64,000 nucleotides of DNA from the NCBI RefSeq assembly GCF_011395035.1, contig NZ_CP024770.1, positions 1,205,389 through 1,269,388 of the forward strand, read 5' to 3'. This DNA comes from Pantoea cypripedii (GTDB lineage Bacteria; Pseudomonadota; Gammaproteobacteria; Enterobacterales; Enterobacteriaceae). Position numbers and translations under genes: made by a program. The notes beneath the pieces are model-generated. The model was not told the origin of the DNA, ran no database searches, and saw nothing but the letters and a program-made list of their open reading frames with translations. This document shows positions 43,174 through 51,571 of this stretch, piece by piece (position 1 is the first letter of the stretch; the number at the start of each line of letters is the position of its first letter).

Positions 43174-44921
43174 TGTGCTAAACCTGCCAATTGCCCTGGT
43201 ATCCCGAGTAATTCAGCCAGGTAACGTTTCTTCGCTTCCGCACGCGCTGGCTTGCCAGAAGACGTACGGGGAATACTATGAGGCGGCAACAATTCAATAT
43301 TGGCGGTTACACCAAATTCACTCTGGATTCGCCCGGTAAGTGAATGAACAATTTGTTCACGACGTTCTTCAGACGATACACGGCATTGAATCTGCAAAAT
43401 AATTTTTGCACCTTCATCATGCTCGTCAGTCACAAAAGCGATGGCATCACCTGAACGAATTTCAGGCTCGGACTCAGCCACATATTCAATATCCTGCGGC
43501 CAGATATTGCGACCACGGATGATAATCAGGTCTTTTTTACGCCCGGTGACAAACAGGTTGCCGTCCAGCAGATAACCTAGATCACCGGTATCCATCCAGC
43601 CAGTGGCCTTAATTTGTTCCTGCGAAGATTTATCCCGGAAATAGCCGCTCATCAGGCTGGGACCGGAGATAAAGATGTGACCAACCTGGCGTTCCGGCAG
43701 CTGAGCACCTGCTTCGTTGCGAATTTCGATACGGTGACCAGGAAGTGCCTTGCCGCAATTAACAAAGGAAGAGATGGCGCGGGTATTTTTGCCTGGCGTC
43801 ACCGCTTTTCCCTGGTATTCCAGAATATCACGATCCACCTGGTCGACCGCTGAACTGGTGGCTTCATCGAAGAAGCTTACTGCCAGCGTATTTTCAGCCA
43901 GACCGTAGCAAGGCATAAAGGCTTTGCGATCAAAATTGATTTTGCTGAAATGGTCGCTGAATTGATTCAGCAATTCTGCCGGGATTGGCTCAGCGCCCAT
44001 GCCCGCCACACGCCAGCTTGAGAGATCCAGCTCCGCCAGCTCTTTTTCATTGCTGCGACGTAAACATAAATCGTAGCCAAAGGGCGGCGCGACAGAGACG
44101 GTTCCGCGGTTTTTGCTGATGAGCTTCAGCCATTGCATCGGGCGCATCGCAAAGTCCTGAGTGCGCAGATAATCAACTGAAAGCTGAGTGGCTACCGGGG
44201 TCAGCAGGAAGCCGACCAGACCCATATCATGGTAGAAAGGTAACCACGAAACGCAACGATCTCCCGCACGCAGTTTGATGCCATCATGGCTAATCACCTG
44301 CAGGTTAGCCATCACTGAACGTTGTCTGATGATGACGCCACGAGGAAAACGCGTACTGCCCGACGTGTATTGCAGGTAGGCAATATCGTCCGGTTGCGGC
44401 AGCGATAATTCAACATCCTTCTCAGCCAGCGCGTTGAAATCTTCATTGCTGAGAATGTGAGGCGGTGGTGCATCCATGGCGGCAGATTTAATCAACGGCA
44501 CCCATTCTTCACTGCTGATAATGGCCGCCGGATGACAACTACTGATTAAACCCTGGAGTTTTGTGATATATGAAGCACGCTGTCCCACGCCCATAGGAAT
44601 GGCTAATGGCACCGCTACTAAACCCGCATATTGACATGCAAAAAAAGCTTCCACAAAACCAACACTGGTTTCAGCGATAAGGGCGATACGATCGCCTTTG
44701 CTGAGATTAAGTGATAACAGGCGTCTGGCTCCTGCCATCGCACGTTGCTTAAGTGTGTGATAGTCCAGTGAGGCAATCAGTTGGTTGCGGCGATCGTAGA
44801 AGTTCATTCCTGTACTTCCCTGCGCAGCATAATCCAGAGCTTCCACCAGGGATGGGAAGTCGGCATAACGCATAGGAAGAGAATGAGTGGAACTTGTTTC
44901 AGACATATACAAATTAGCCAT
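43170..44921 (-). CDS. Fatty acyl-AMP ligase / acyl-ACP synthetase
   Basis: A 583-residue adenylate-forming enzyme. The A3 loop is YTSGSTRFPRG (185-195), WLPFYHDMGL and GRKKDLIIIRGRNIWPQDIE follow, and the C-terminal catalytic Lys lies in RTSSGKPAR. It has the shape of fatty acyl-AMP ligases, which load acyl chains directly on carrier proteins rather than CoA. As first gene of the ligase-reductase-ACP-SPT operon it should charge the adjacent ACP. Start could also be ATG 44906; neither has a strong ribosome site. The 718-base gap upstream must hold the operon promoter. Confidence 0.9.
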   Translation of the reverse strand: MANLYMSETSSTHSLPMRYADFPSLVEALDYAAQGSTGMNFYDRRNQLIASLDYHTLKQRAMAGARRLLSLNLSKGDRIALIAETSVGFVEAFFACQYAGLVAVPLAIPMGVGQRASYITKLQGLISSCHPAAIISSEEWVPLIKSAAMDAPPPHILSNEDFNALAEKDVELSLPQPDDIAYLQYTSGSTRFPRGVIIRQRSVMANLQVISHDGIKLRAGDRCVSWLPFYHDMGLVGFLLTPVATQLSVDYLRTQDFAMRPMQWLKLISKNRGTVSVAPPFGYDLCLRRSNEKELAELDLSSWRVAGMGAEPIPAELLNQFSDHFSKINFDRKAFMPCYGLAENTLAVSFFDEATSSAVDQVDRDILEYQGKAVTPGKNTRAISSFVNCGKALPGHRIEIRNEAGAQLPERQVGHIFISGPSLMSGYFRDKSSQEQIKATGWMDTGDLGYLLDGNLFVTGRKKDLIIIRGRNIWPQDIEYVAESEPEIRSGDAIAFVTDEHDEGAKIILQIQCRVSSEERREQIVHSLTGRIQSEFGVTANIELLPPHSIPRTSSGKPARAEAKKRYLAELLGIPGQLAGLAQ

Positions 44922-45639
44922 AGATTCAAAATCACAGAAGCACCATCAACCTGTTATAAGGAGGCCGAAAGTTTAAATGTGAGTGTGTTTTAGAAAAATG
45001 TTACTCAATCACGTTAGCTTCACATTCAGTGCATACAGCAGTTTACGCGTCTCCGTGACGACAGGCGGGATTGATTAACTGTCTTGATTGCGAAGCTTTG
45101 CGTTGAAGGCCCTCAATTAGTTTGTCTGCGTCGTGCGCAATAATGTTCTGCATTGGCAAGCAGTCAATTACAGTCAGTTTGACGAAGACGCTGAGTAATT
45201 TTCACTTCAGGCAAACTTTATCCAGCATGTTATTATCCATATCTAAACGTATCCTAAACAGCATGCCCGAACGATTTCAAAAGTAAATACTTCATTTAGC
45301 GGGAATGTGGCGAAAAGCATAATCTGTCAAAAAAATGTAAAGGACGAGCAGGATGGCTTCGTTTGACTTAAGTTTCTGTTTTTTTTGTGTGACAGATGGC
45401 ACAAAATAATAAAAGCATCATTTGTTTAACACCGGCATACCATTTTCTGGCAATAATCCCTATTCGCTGAAATGCGGCTGCTGCCGTTTTCAGTCTTACA
45501 CAGTTTCCTCCTGATTCGTTGACTATCGATTTCTCTTATATCTGGAAGGTTAAGTAGGGTGTGAGTTAAACCTATCTCAAGGCGGAGCATTTGTTGTCGT
45601 TTTGTTAGTTTATAAATTCTTACATTTTTAAGGTTTTCT
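44922..45639. other. Long divergent intergenic region of the sphingolipid-type island
   Basis: 718 bases without a supported gene between the divergent ligase operon and the bCerS-like gene. It should contain two promoters. A minus-strand 74-codon frame at 45426-45650 overlaps the bCerS start, has no ribosome site or family and is rejected. AT-rich stretches are prominent at 45330-45420 and 45600-45635. Confidence 0.5.
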
Positions 45640-46764
45640 ATGATTCGCATTGAGAAAGTTCAGGGAAAGAGTGAGCTTAAAGACTTCATTAATTTTCCTT
45701 CCACCCTTTATCCTGACGACCCAAACTGGATTACTCCTTTATATCTGGAGCGCGAAGAGCATTTATCAAAAAAAAATCCAGGTACAGAGCACATAGAATG
45801 GCAGGCGTGGATCGCGAAAAAGGGCGATGACGTAGTCGGGCGGATCACCGCACAAATTGATTCCTTACACCGCGATCTCTACGGTAACGACACGGGACAT
45901 TTTGGCATGATTGATGCCATTGATGATCCTGAAGTGTTTTCAGCATTATTCGCCGCAGCTGAAGACTGGCTGAAGTCGAAAGGTGCATCAAAAATCACCG
46001 GCCCATTTAGCCTGAATATCAACCAGGAAAGTGGTTTGCTGATTGACGGATTTGATACGCCACCCTCAGCCCTGATGACGCATGGTAAGCCTTACTTTGC
46101 TGCCAACGTCGAGAATCAGGGATATGAGAAAGGTATCGACTTAATCGCTTACTGGATGAAGCGTACTGACCTTAACTTTTCGCGTTCACTCACCAAACTC
46201 ATGGGGCAGGTACGTGAAAAGGTAACAATTCGTTGCATTGACCGTAAGAAATTCGGCGAGGAAATGCAGGTTCTGCGGGAAATCTTCAATTCCGGCTGGC
46301 AGAACAACTGGGGTTTTGTGCCGTTCACTGAGCATGAATTCGCCACCATGGGGGACCAGCTGAAGTTTCTGGTTCCCGACGATATGATTTATATCGCCGA
46401 GGTCGATTCCGTTCCTTGTGCGTTTATCGTCGGCTTGCCAAATATCAATGAAGCTATCCAGGGGCTGAATGGGCGCTTGTTGCCATTTGGCTGGGCTAAA
46501 TTGTTATGGCGTTTGAAAGTGAGCGGGGTACGCACGGCCAGGGTTCCTCTGATGGGTGTTCGCCAGGAATACCAGTTCAGTCGTATGGGGCCGATCATCG
46601 CATTACTTCTCATCGAAGCGTTACGTGACCCGTTCGCGAAACGAAATATTGATGCTTTGGAGATGTCCTGGATTTTGGAATCCAATACGGGTATGCGCAC
46701 GATTTTAGAAAAAATCGGGGCAGAGCCGTATAAACGTTACCGGCTGTACGAAAAACAACTCTGA
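45640..46764 (+). CDS. bcerS: bCerS-like N-acyltransferase (bacterial ceramide synthase, GNAT fold)
   Basis: A 374-residue protein with two GNAT-like halves. The N-terminal block (FPSTLYPDDPNWITPLYLERE, VVGRITAQIDSLH, GHFGMIDAIDDPEVFSALF, KITGPFSLNINQESGLLIDG) is the pattern I associate with Caulobacter bCerS, annotated generically as an N-acetyltransferase. bCerS attaches the second fatty acyl chain to 3-ketosphinganine. The C-terminal half carries PFGWAKLLWRLK and MSWILESNTGMRTILEKIGAE, a usual GNAT ending. It is divergent from the SPT operon and followed by a DgkA gene 116 bases later. Confidence rests on motif recall plus the complete pathway around it. Confidence 0.82.
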   Translation: MIRIEKVQGKSELKDFINFPSTLYPDDPNWITPLYLEREEHLSKKNPGTEHIEWQAWIAKKGDDVVGRITAQIDSLHRDLYGNDTGHFGMIDAIDDPEVFSALFAAAEDWLKSKGASKITGPFSLNINQESGLLIDGFDTPPSALMTHGKPYFAANVENQGYEKGIDLIAYWMKRTDLNFSRSLTKLMGQVREKVTIRCIDRKKFGEEMQVLREIFNSGWQNNWGFVPFTEHEFATMGDQLKFLVPDDMIYIAEVDSVPCAFIVGLPNINEAIQGLNGRLLPFGWAKLLWRLKVSGVRTARVPLMGVRQEYQFSRMGPIIALLLIEALRDPFAKRNIDALEMSWILESNTGMRTILEKIGAEPYKRYRLYEKQL

Positions 46765-46880
46765 AGTCCAGCTTCCCGCGTGCGGTTATTTATAGCGGGA
46801 AGCAACAAGTCACCAATTGAGTCGCGGAATCTGCACTATTCCGCTGCGCTTTCATCATTGCCGGGTATAAAAGATTAACT

Positions 46881-47243
46881 ATGAATGCACATAATAAAGA
46901 GAAAGGCCTCCCGCGTTTCGTAAACAGCATACGTAACTCGTGGGATGGCCTTGTTGATGCCGTTCATACTGAAGATGCTTTTCAACAGCTACTTTTGGCC
47001 ACATCAGCCTTGCTTGTGGTGGCGATGTCTTTAGACATTACAAAAATAGAAAGGGTGCTGTTAATCGCCAGCTGTTTTCTGATGCTGATTGTGGAATTGC
47101 TGAATACGGCGATTGAAAGCGTCGTTGATCGTATCTCTCTGGAACTGCATCCGCTGTCGAAACGAGCGAAAGACTTAGGTGGGGCAGCACAATTAGTGAC
47201 GGTGGTGCTGGTGATTATTATCTGGTGTTCTGTCCTCTTCTGA
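46881..47243 (+). CDS. dgkA: DgkA-family lipid kinase (paralogue, possible ceramide kinase)
   Basis: A 120-residue three-helix integral-membrane kinase. The catalytic surface is conserved: VELLNTAIESVVDRISLELH and RAKDLGGAAQL match EILNSAIEAVVDRI and RAKDMGSAAV of E. coli DgkA. The N-terminal amphipathic segment has TEDAFQQL where E. coli has NEAAFRQE, so one acidic position is replaced by Leu. E. coli DgkA is known to phosphorylate ceramide in vitro. Standing behind a ceramide-synthase-like gene rather than near plsB/lexA, this copy may make ceramide-1-phosphate. Start ATG at 46881 after a purine-rich stretch. Confidence 0.88.
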   Translation: MNAHNKEKGLPRFVNSIRNSWDGLVDAVHTEDAFQQLLLATSALLVVAMSLDITKIERVLLIASCFLMLIVELLNTAIESVVDRISLELHPLSKRAKDLGGAAQLVTVVLVIIIWCSVLF

Positions 47244-47360
47244 TTTCTCCGCTCATAAAAAATACGGCCTGGCATACCTGTAATAAAAGACAGGATGCCA
47301 GAATGTAATCGCCGCGTTCGATTCTGTCATTCCCTGCCAGCTGTATAATGCCCAAGGCGC

Positions 47361-47388
47361 AAAAAAAAAGTCCGGCTAGCGACCGGAC
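47361..47388 (-). terminator. Intrinsic terminator on the minus strand
   Basis: Read on the minus strand, GTCCGG-TCGCTAG-CCGGAC is followed by nine T. It lies 138 bases beyond the NUDIX stop, so it either ends that transcript or a small RNA from the gap. Confidence 0.75.
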
Positions 47389-47525
47389 AAAAGATACAAT
47401 TGACTAGTTATCATGTCTGGCAGATGAGTGCCAAACGCCAGTAATTTACCTGAAGTAAATGAGTATTAATTGACGTTTAGTGCACAAATACTGAATTCGA
47501 CCACACTTTTGTCAATGGTTTCATT

Positions 47526-48149
47526 TTAGTCGAAATAGGTTGGCATATCCGATATCGCGATATCGAAACTGACTTTAATCTGTTTCGGAACAATTCGGGT
47601 AAGAGAAAGCTCGGGTAATTCGTCCAGCGCAAAAAAGCCGATATCAAGTGATTCATGGCTTAGTGCCAGTTCGCCGCCGGTTTCCTCACATAAGAAAATC
47701 AGTTTATAAATATGCCACGGATGAGGAGGATGGCCGTGCTGGTTACGATCCCACACCCCCAGTAATTTAGTCACTTTGACGTTCAGACCCGTTTCTTCCT
47801 GCACTTCCCGGCATACCGCCTGAGCCGGGCTGTCACCGACATCAGCCCATCCCCCCGGCAAGCTCCATAGCCCATCCTCAGATTCACGGACCATAAGGAC
47901 CTTATCCTGGCGGATGACAAAAGCCCGCACATCGGTTTTCGGTGTGGCATAGCCTTTCTCGGAAATATGCGTAATGTCTTCCTGTGCGATATCAAAATTA
48001 GCCGCAAGTAGCTCCATGGCTATTTCCTGTAGCGCCTCATAACGCTCCTTATCAAAGACATCCTTTGAATAAGTCAGACCAGACTGTGACAAAGCAAGAA
48101 TCTTTTGCGCCGTATTAATGATATCGGTTTGAGAGAGGTTTTTTGTCAT
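47526..48149 (-). CDS. NUDIX hydrolase with N-terminal helical extension
   Basis: A 207-residue NUDIX enzyme of the ADP-ribose pyrophosphatase-like group with an N-terminal helical Nudix_N_2 domain (residues 1-60). The NUDIX box is GWADVGDSPAQAVCREVQEETGL; the first Glu of the consensus is Asp here, while the REVQEE metal site is intact. SLPGGWADVG and HPWHIYKLIF support the assignment. I start at ATG 48149 after GGACGG; a TTG six codons upstream is weaker. Substrate is probably a nucleotide sugar or NAD derivative. Confidence 0.88.
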   Translation of the reverse strand: MTKNLSQTDIINTAQKILALSQSGLTYSKDVFDKERYEALQEIAMELLAANFDIAQEDITHISEKGYATPKTDVRAFVIRQDKVLMVRESEDGLWSLPGGWADVGDSPAQAVCREVQEETGLNVKVTKLLGVWDRNQHGHPPHPWHIYKLIFLCEETGGELALSHESLDIGFFALDELPELSLTRIVPKQIKVSFDIAISDMPTYFD

Positions 48150-48472
48150 ATATCCGTCCGTTAACAACTTGAGCAGGTATGTCAGTCTAGCCTAACGTGG
48201 GCAACGGAGTTATACAAGAGCGCTTTCCTGGCGTGACGTTGTCACACATTATCTGATGATAGATACAGCAAGGCACCCCTAAAAGGGGAAGCTCAGAAAA
48301 CAGAAAATTTTTTCAATTATCTCTTGGTATACATATCCCTTCGTATAACTACCCTTTCAGATAACTTCCCTGGATAATCTCCCCATAAAATTTAAAACAG
48401 TCTCAATACCACTGGGGTGTGTAATTACCAGATTTTTCTGGCAGATATTTTATCCATCCTGAAGGGGAATAA
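48150..48472. other. Divergent promoter region between NUDIX and porin genes
   Basis: 323 bases without a gene. It contains a small CCCCT-AAA-AGGGG stem (48276-48288) and a row of ATAACT-like direct repeats before the porin (see 48327). Confidence 0.5.
48327..48384 (+). promoter_or_regulatory. Four direct repeats upstream of the porin gene
   Basis: Variants of ATAACTxCCCT occur at about 48333, 48345, 48361 and 48374, with C-tracts spaced 15, 16 and 13 bases apart. The row lies about 90-145 bases before the porin start, where OmpR-type activators usually bind in tandem. The motif itself is not the E. coli OmpR consensus, so the factor is open. Confidence 0.4.
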
Positions 48473-49594
48473 ATGAAAGCAAAATATTTGGTGCTGATGG
48501 CACCTTGCGTCTTTATGACAGGGTCTGTGTCCGCTGCCGAGATTTACAATAAAGATGGGAACAAGCTTGATCTCTATGGTCTGGTTTCAGGACTGCATTA
48601 CTTCAGTAATGATAAAAGTCAGGATGGCGATCAGTCTTATATGCGCATCGGCTTCAAAGGACAAACACAGATTTCAGATCTGCTAACCGGCTATGGTCAG
48701 TGGCAAAGCCAGTTTAATACCAACCAGGCGGAAAGCGATGGCAACTCTATGTTCACGCGCCTCGGTTTTGCCGGTATCAGGGTGGGCGACTATGGCTCGT
48801 TTGATTATGGCCGTAACGTGGGTGTCCTGTATGACGCACTCAGCCAGACGGACATGGAACCGGAATTTGATGCGCAAACCTATAACACCGATCAGTTTAT
48901 GTTCCGTCGTGGTAATAGCCTTGCGACTTATCGAAATACCGATTTCTTTGGCTTAGTGGATGGACTGGACTTTGCCCTGCAATATCAGGGGAAAAACGAC
49001 GGTGGTGGGGAGCCTGGCGCCCGTGACGTATTACGTCAGAATGGCGATGGTTATGGGATGTCGGTGTCTTACGCCTTTGGCAATGGATTCAAGGCAGTCG
49101 GTGCCTTTACCAGTTCTGATCGTACCAATGCGCAAAACAACAGTGCTGGCATCATGGGACGTGGTGACAAGGCAGAAGCTTACTCTGCGTCGCTGAAATA
49201 CGATGCACACAACGTTTATCTGGGCGTCATGTATACGCAAGCGTATAACGCCTCGCGTTTTGGCAGCAGTTCGGGGGCCGGGGTATATGGTTATGCCAAC
49301 CAGTCAGATATTTTTGAAGCCTTTGCCCAATATACCTTCGACTCAGGCTGGGTGCCTTTTATTGCCTACAACCAGGCACGCGCGAAAAACCTTGGGGCTG
49401 CGGGTAACGGCAGAACTTATGGCAATCAGGATCTGGTGAAATTTGTCGATTTTGGTGGTTCTTATCTGTTCAACCAGAACATGCTGGCTTACGTCGATTA
49501 CAAGCTCAATTTGATTGATAAAAGCGACTTTTCGCAAGCCGCAAGAGTATCAACGGATGATATCCTGGCTGTCGGCCTGGTGTATCAGTTCTGA
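48473..49594 (+). CDS. General porin (OmpC/PhoE-like)
   Basis: A 373-residue outer-membrane trimeric porin. Signal peptide MKAKYLVLMAPCVFMTGSVSAAE, then EIYNKDGNKLDLYGLVSGLHYF, which is the first strand motif of the enterobacterial porin family. RVGDYGSFDYGRNVGVLYD forms loop-3 entry, and the C-terminus ends with a strand closing on Phe (DDILAVGLVYQF), the BAM signal. Loop sequences differ from OmpC/OmpF, so it is a specialised member. GAAGGGGAA precedes ATG. Confidence 0.93.
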   Translation: MKAKYLVLMAPCVFMTGSVSAAEIYNKDGNKLDLYGLVSGLHYFSNDKSQDGDQSYMRIGFKGQTQISDLLTGYGQWQSQFNTNQAESDGNSMFTRLGFAGIRVGDYGSFDYGRNVGVLYDALSQTDMEPEFDAQTYNTDQFMFRRGNSLATYRNTDFFGLVDGLDFALQYQGKNDGGGEPGARDVLRQNGDGYGMSVSYAFGNGFKAVGAFTSSDRTNAQNNSAGIMGRGDKAEAYSASLKYDAHNVYLGVMYTQAYNASRFGSSSGAGVYGYANQSDIFEAFAQYTFDSGWVPFIAYNQARAKNLGAAGNGRTYGNQDLVKFVDFGGSYLFNQNMLAYVDYKLNLIDKSDFSQAARVSTDDILAVGLVYQF

Positions 49595-49673
49595 ATGTGC
49601 TGAACGTTGGGGATTGTTGTCCTGCGTTGTTTGGTTAAACTGTGGCATCTCATCCATCAACAGGGAGTCATCC

Positions 49674-50366
49674 GTGGCAGATTTTGAGCGTCCTAAGTCA
49701 CTGACAGCGCTGGTAACAGATCATGTTCGCAAGTTAATCGTTCATGGCGATATTCCGCTGGGTGCCGCCATCAGCGAACGCACCGTCGCCGCTGAGCTGA
49801 ATGTCTCAAAAACACCGGTTCGTGAAGCGCTTGCCCAGCTCAGTATTGAAGGGCTTGTCACGATCAAACCGCAATCCGGGGTGCGGGTGTTTACCCTGAG
49901 CGCCAGGGAAGTTCGCGAAATCTGTGCTTTCCGACAGGTTCTTGAGACGGCAGCACTGACCCTCGCTATGCAGCAGGATGCGAAAGGGCTGGCCGAAGCT
50001 CTGGATGCGGTGGTTAAACAAATGGACCTGGCCCAGAGTGATGCTGATTTTCGCCGCTATCTGGAGCTGGATAATGATTTTCACCAGTGTTTCTTTGATT
50101 TTTGTGGCAACACGTACCTGACCAATTCGTATGTGCGTTACGCGGCAAAAATTGCGGCGCTGCGCACCCATCTTGCCGCCAAACCGCAGCATACATCGCT
50201 TTCTTATCAGGAACATGGCGACATCGTTGCCGCCATCCGAAAGGATGCTGGCGCTGAAGTGCAAGCTATTCTCGAACGCCATTTAGGCCGTACCCGTGAA
50301 ACCTATGAGATCGGCATAGAAGACATTGCCGCTGCTGATGCCGCTCCCCTGACCACGTCCTCCTGA
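49674..50366 (+). CDS. GntR-family regulator, FCD (FadR) class
   Basis: A 230-residue regulator. The winged helix-turn-helix is in ISERTVAAELNVSKTPVREALAQLSIEGL, and the C-terminal all-helical FCD domain has Asp/His metal-binding residues in LELDNDFHQCFF and the late HGDIVAAI and ERHLGRT motifs. The GTG start at 49674 is chosen because AGGGAG lies seven bases upstream and gives the family length; the longer frame that begins inside the porin gene is not used. It precedes the sugar-acid operon and should repress it until an aldonate or keto-acid binds. Confidence 0.9.
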   Translation: MADFERPKSLTALVTDHVRKLIVHGDIPLGAAISERTVAAELNVSKTPVREALAQLSIEGLVTIKPQSGVRVFTLSAREVREICAFRQVLETAALTLAMQQDAKGLAEALDAVVKQMDLAQSDADFRRYLELDNDFHQCFFDFCGNTYLTNSYVRYAAKIAALRTHLAAKPQHTSLSYQEHGDIVAAIRKDAGAEVQAILERHLGRTRETYEIGIEDIAAADAAPLTTSS

Positions 50367-50450
50367 TCTTCCGCGCCAGGGATCCCTGGCCCTTTCCTTC
50401 GAAATCATAAAAAAGCCAATGCTGGTCACATTTTTTTAACTTAACTTTGA

Positions 50451-50462
50451 CTGGTATATCAG
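50451..50462. promoter_or_regulatory. Near-palindrome CTGGTATATCAG, candidate GntR operator
   Basis: Twelve bases, symmetrical at ten positions, in the 173-base gap between the GntR gene and the first enzyme gene. Similar TGGTATA-type sites are bound by FCD-class GntR regulators. Confidence 0.45.
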
Positions 50463-50539
50463 ATCTCAGTTAGTTTTTTTCAAAACCCGCAGATGATGCA
50501 GGTGGCGAAAACTACTCAATCTGGTTAAAGGAGCGTCTG

Positions 50540-51571
50540 ATGAGTCGAAGATTTAAAGTGGTGATTACCGATTATGATTACGGCGACATCGCCATTGAAG
50601 AAGAGATCCTCAATGCCGCTGGCGCGGATGTTATTGGTCTGCAAGCGAAATCTGAAGATGATCTGGTTGAAATTGCTCGTGATTGCGACGCCATCATGAA
50701 CCAGTATGCGCGTGTCGGTGCAAAGGTGATTTCCGCCATGACGCAATGCAAGGTGATTGCCCGTTACGGTGTCGGCGTCGATATTGTTGACGTGGATGCA
50801 GCCACTCAACGTAACATTCTGGTTACAAACGTGCGGGATTACTGCACCGAGGAAGTCGCTGACCATGCCATCAGCATGTGGCTGGCGCTGGCGCGTAACC
50901 TGTTGGCTTACAACACCGCCACACATCAGGGCATCTGGCAGTGGCAGTCTGGCGCACCTGTCTATCGCCTGCGCGGGCAAACCATGGGGATCGTCTCGTT
51001 TGGACGCATCGGTCAGGCCATCGCCGAGCGCGCGCGCGCCTTTGGCGTCAACGTCATCGTTTACGATCCTTACATCGATCCGGCATTAGCACGGCAACAC
51101 CAGGCAGTACTGGTCAGTAAAGAAACGCTCATCGCACAATCCGACATTTTCATGATGCAGGTACCAATGACTGCGGATACCCGTCATTTCCTCAGCGAAG
51201 ACGAATTCAGAGCGATGAAACGCCAGGCGTTAATCATTAACACCGGGCGTGGTCCGACTATCGATAATAAAGCGCTGTACCGCGCGCTGCATGAAGGCTG
51301 GATTGCCGGTGCGGCGCTGGACGATCCCGAAGAAGAGCCGGCAAAACGCGCGCACTGGAACCCGGCAGACAATCCGATTTTCTCTCTGCCAAATGTCATC
51401 GTGACCCCGCATTCAGCCTATTACTCTGAAGAATCCATTCGGGCAGCACGCCAGCTGGCGGCGACTGAAGTTGCCAGTGTGCTGACAGGTAAAACCCCGC
51501 GATTCCCGGTTAATGGTGCAGCCCTGGCGCTGCGCATCAAAGGAGCAAATGACCATGCTGAAGCAGTTTAA
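50540..51571 (+). CDS. D-2-hydroxyacid dehydrogenase, CtBP-like
   Basis: A 343-residue NAD(H) enzyme. The cofactor motif is GIVSFGRIGQAIAERARA; the catalytic Arg (NTGRGPTID), Glu (DDPEEEP) and His (TPHSAYYSEES) are present. The His context SAYYSEES is the CtBP-like form rather than the GhrA/B form. AAAGGAG precedes the ATG. As first enzyme gene of the operon it may reduce a 2-keto-acid pathway intermediate, or oxidise the hydroxyacid substrate. It overlaps the next gene start. Confidence 0.9.
   Translation: MSRRFKVVITDYDYGDIAIEEEILNAAGADVIGLQAKSEDDLVEIARDCDAIMNQYARVGAKVISAMTQCKVIARYGVGVDIVDVDAATQRNILVTNVRDYCTEEVADHAISMWLALARNLLAYNTATHQGIWQWQSGAPVYRLRGQTMGIVSFGRIGQAIAERARAFGVNVIVYDPYIDPALARQHQAVLVSKETLIAQSDIFMMQVPMTADTRHFLSEDEFRAMKRQALIINTGRGPTIDNKALYRALHEGWIAGAALDDPEEEPAKRAHWNPADNPIFSLPNVIVTPHSAYYSEESIRAARQLAATEVASVLTGKTPRFPVNGAALALRIKGANDHAEAV

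Noticed and set aside
45426..45650. 74-codon minus-strand frame before the bCerS-like gene
   Set aside because: Overlaps a well supported start, has no ribosome site and no family character.
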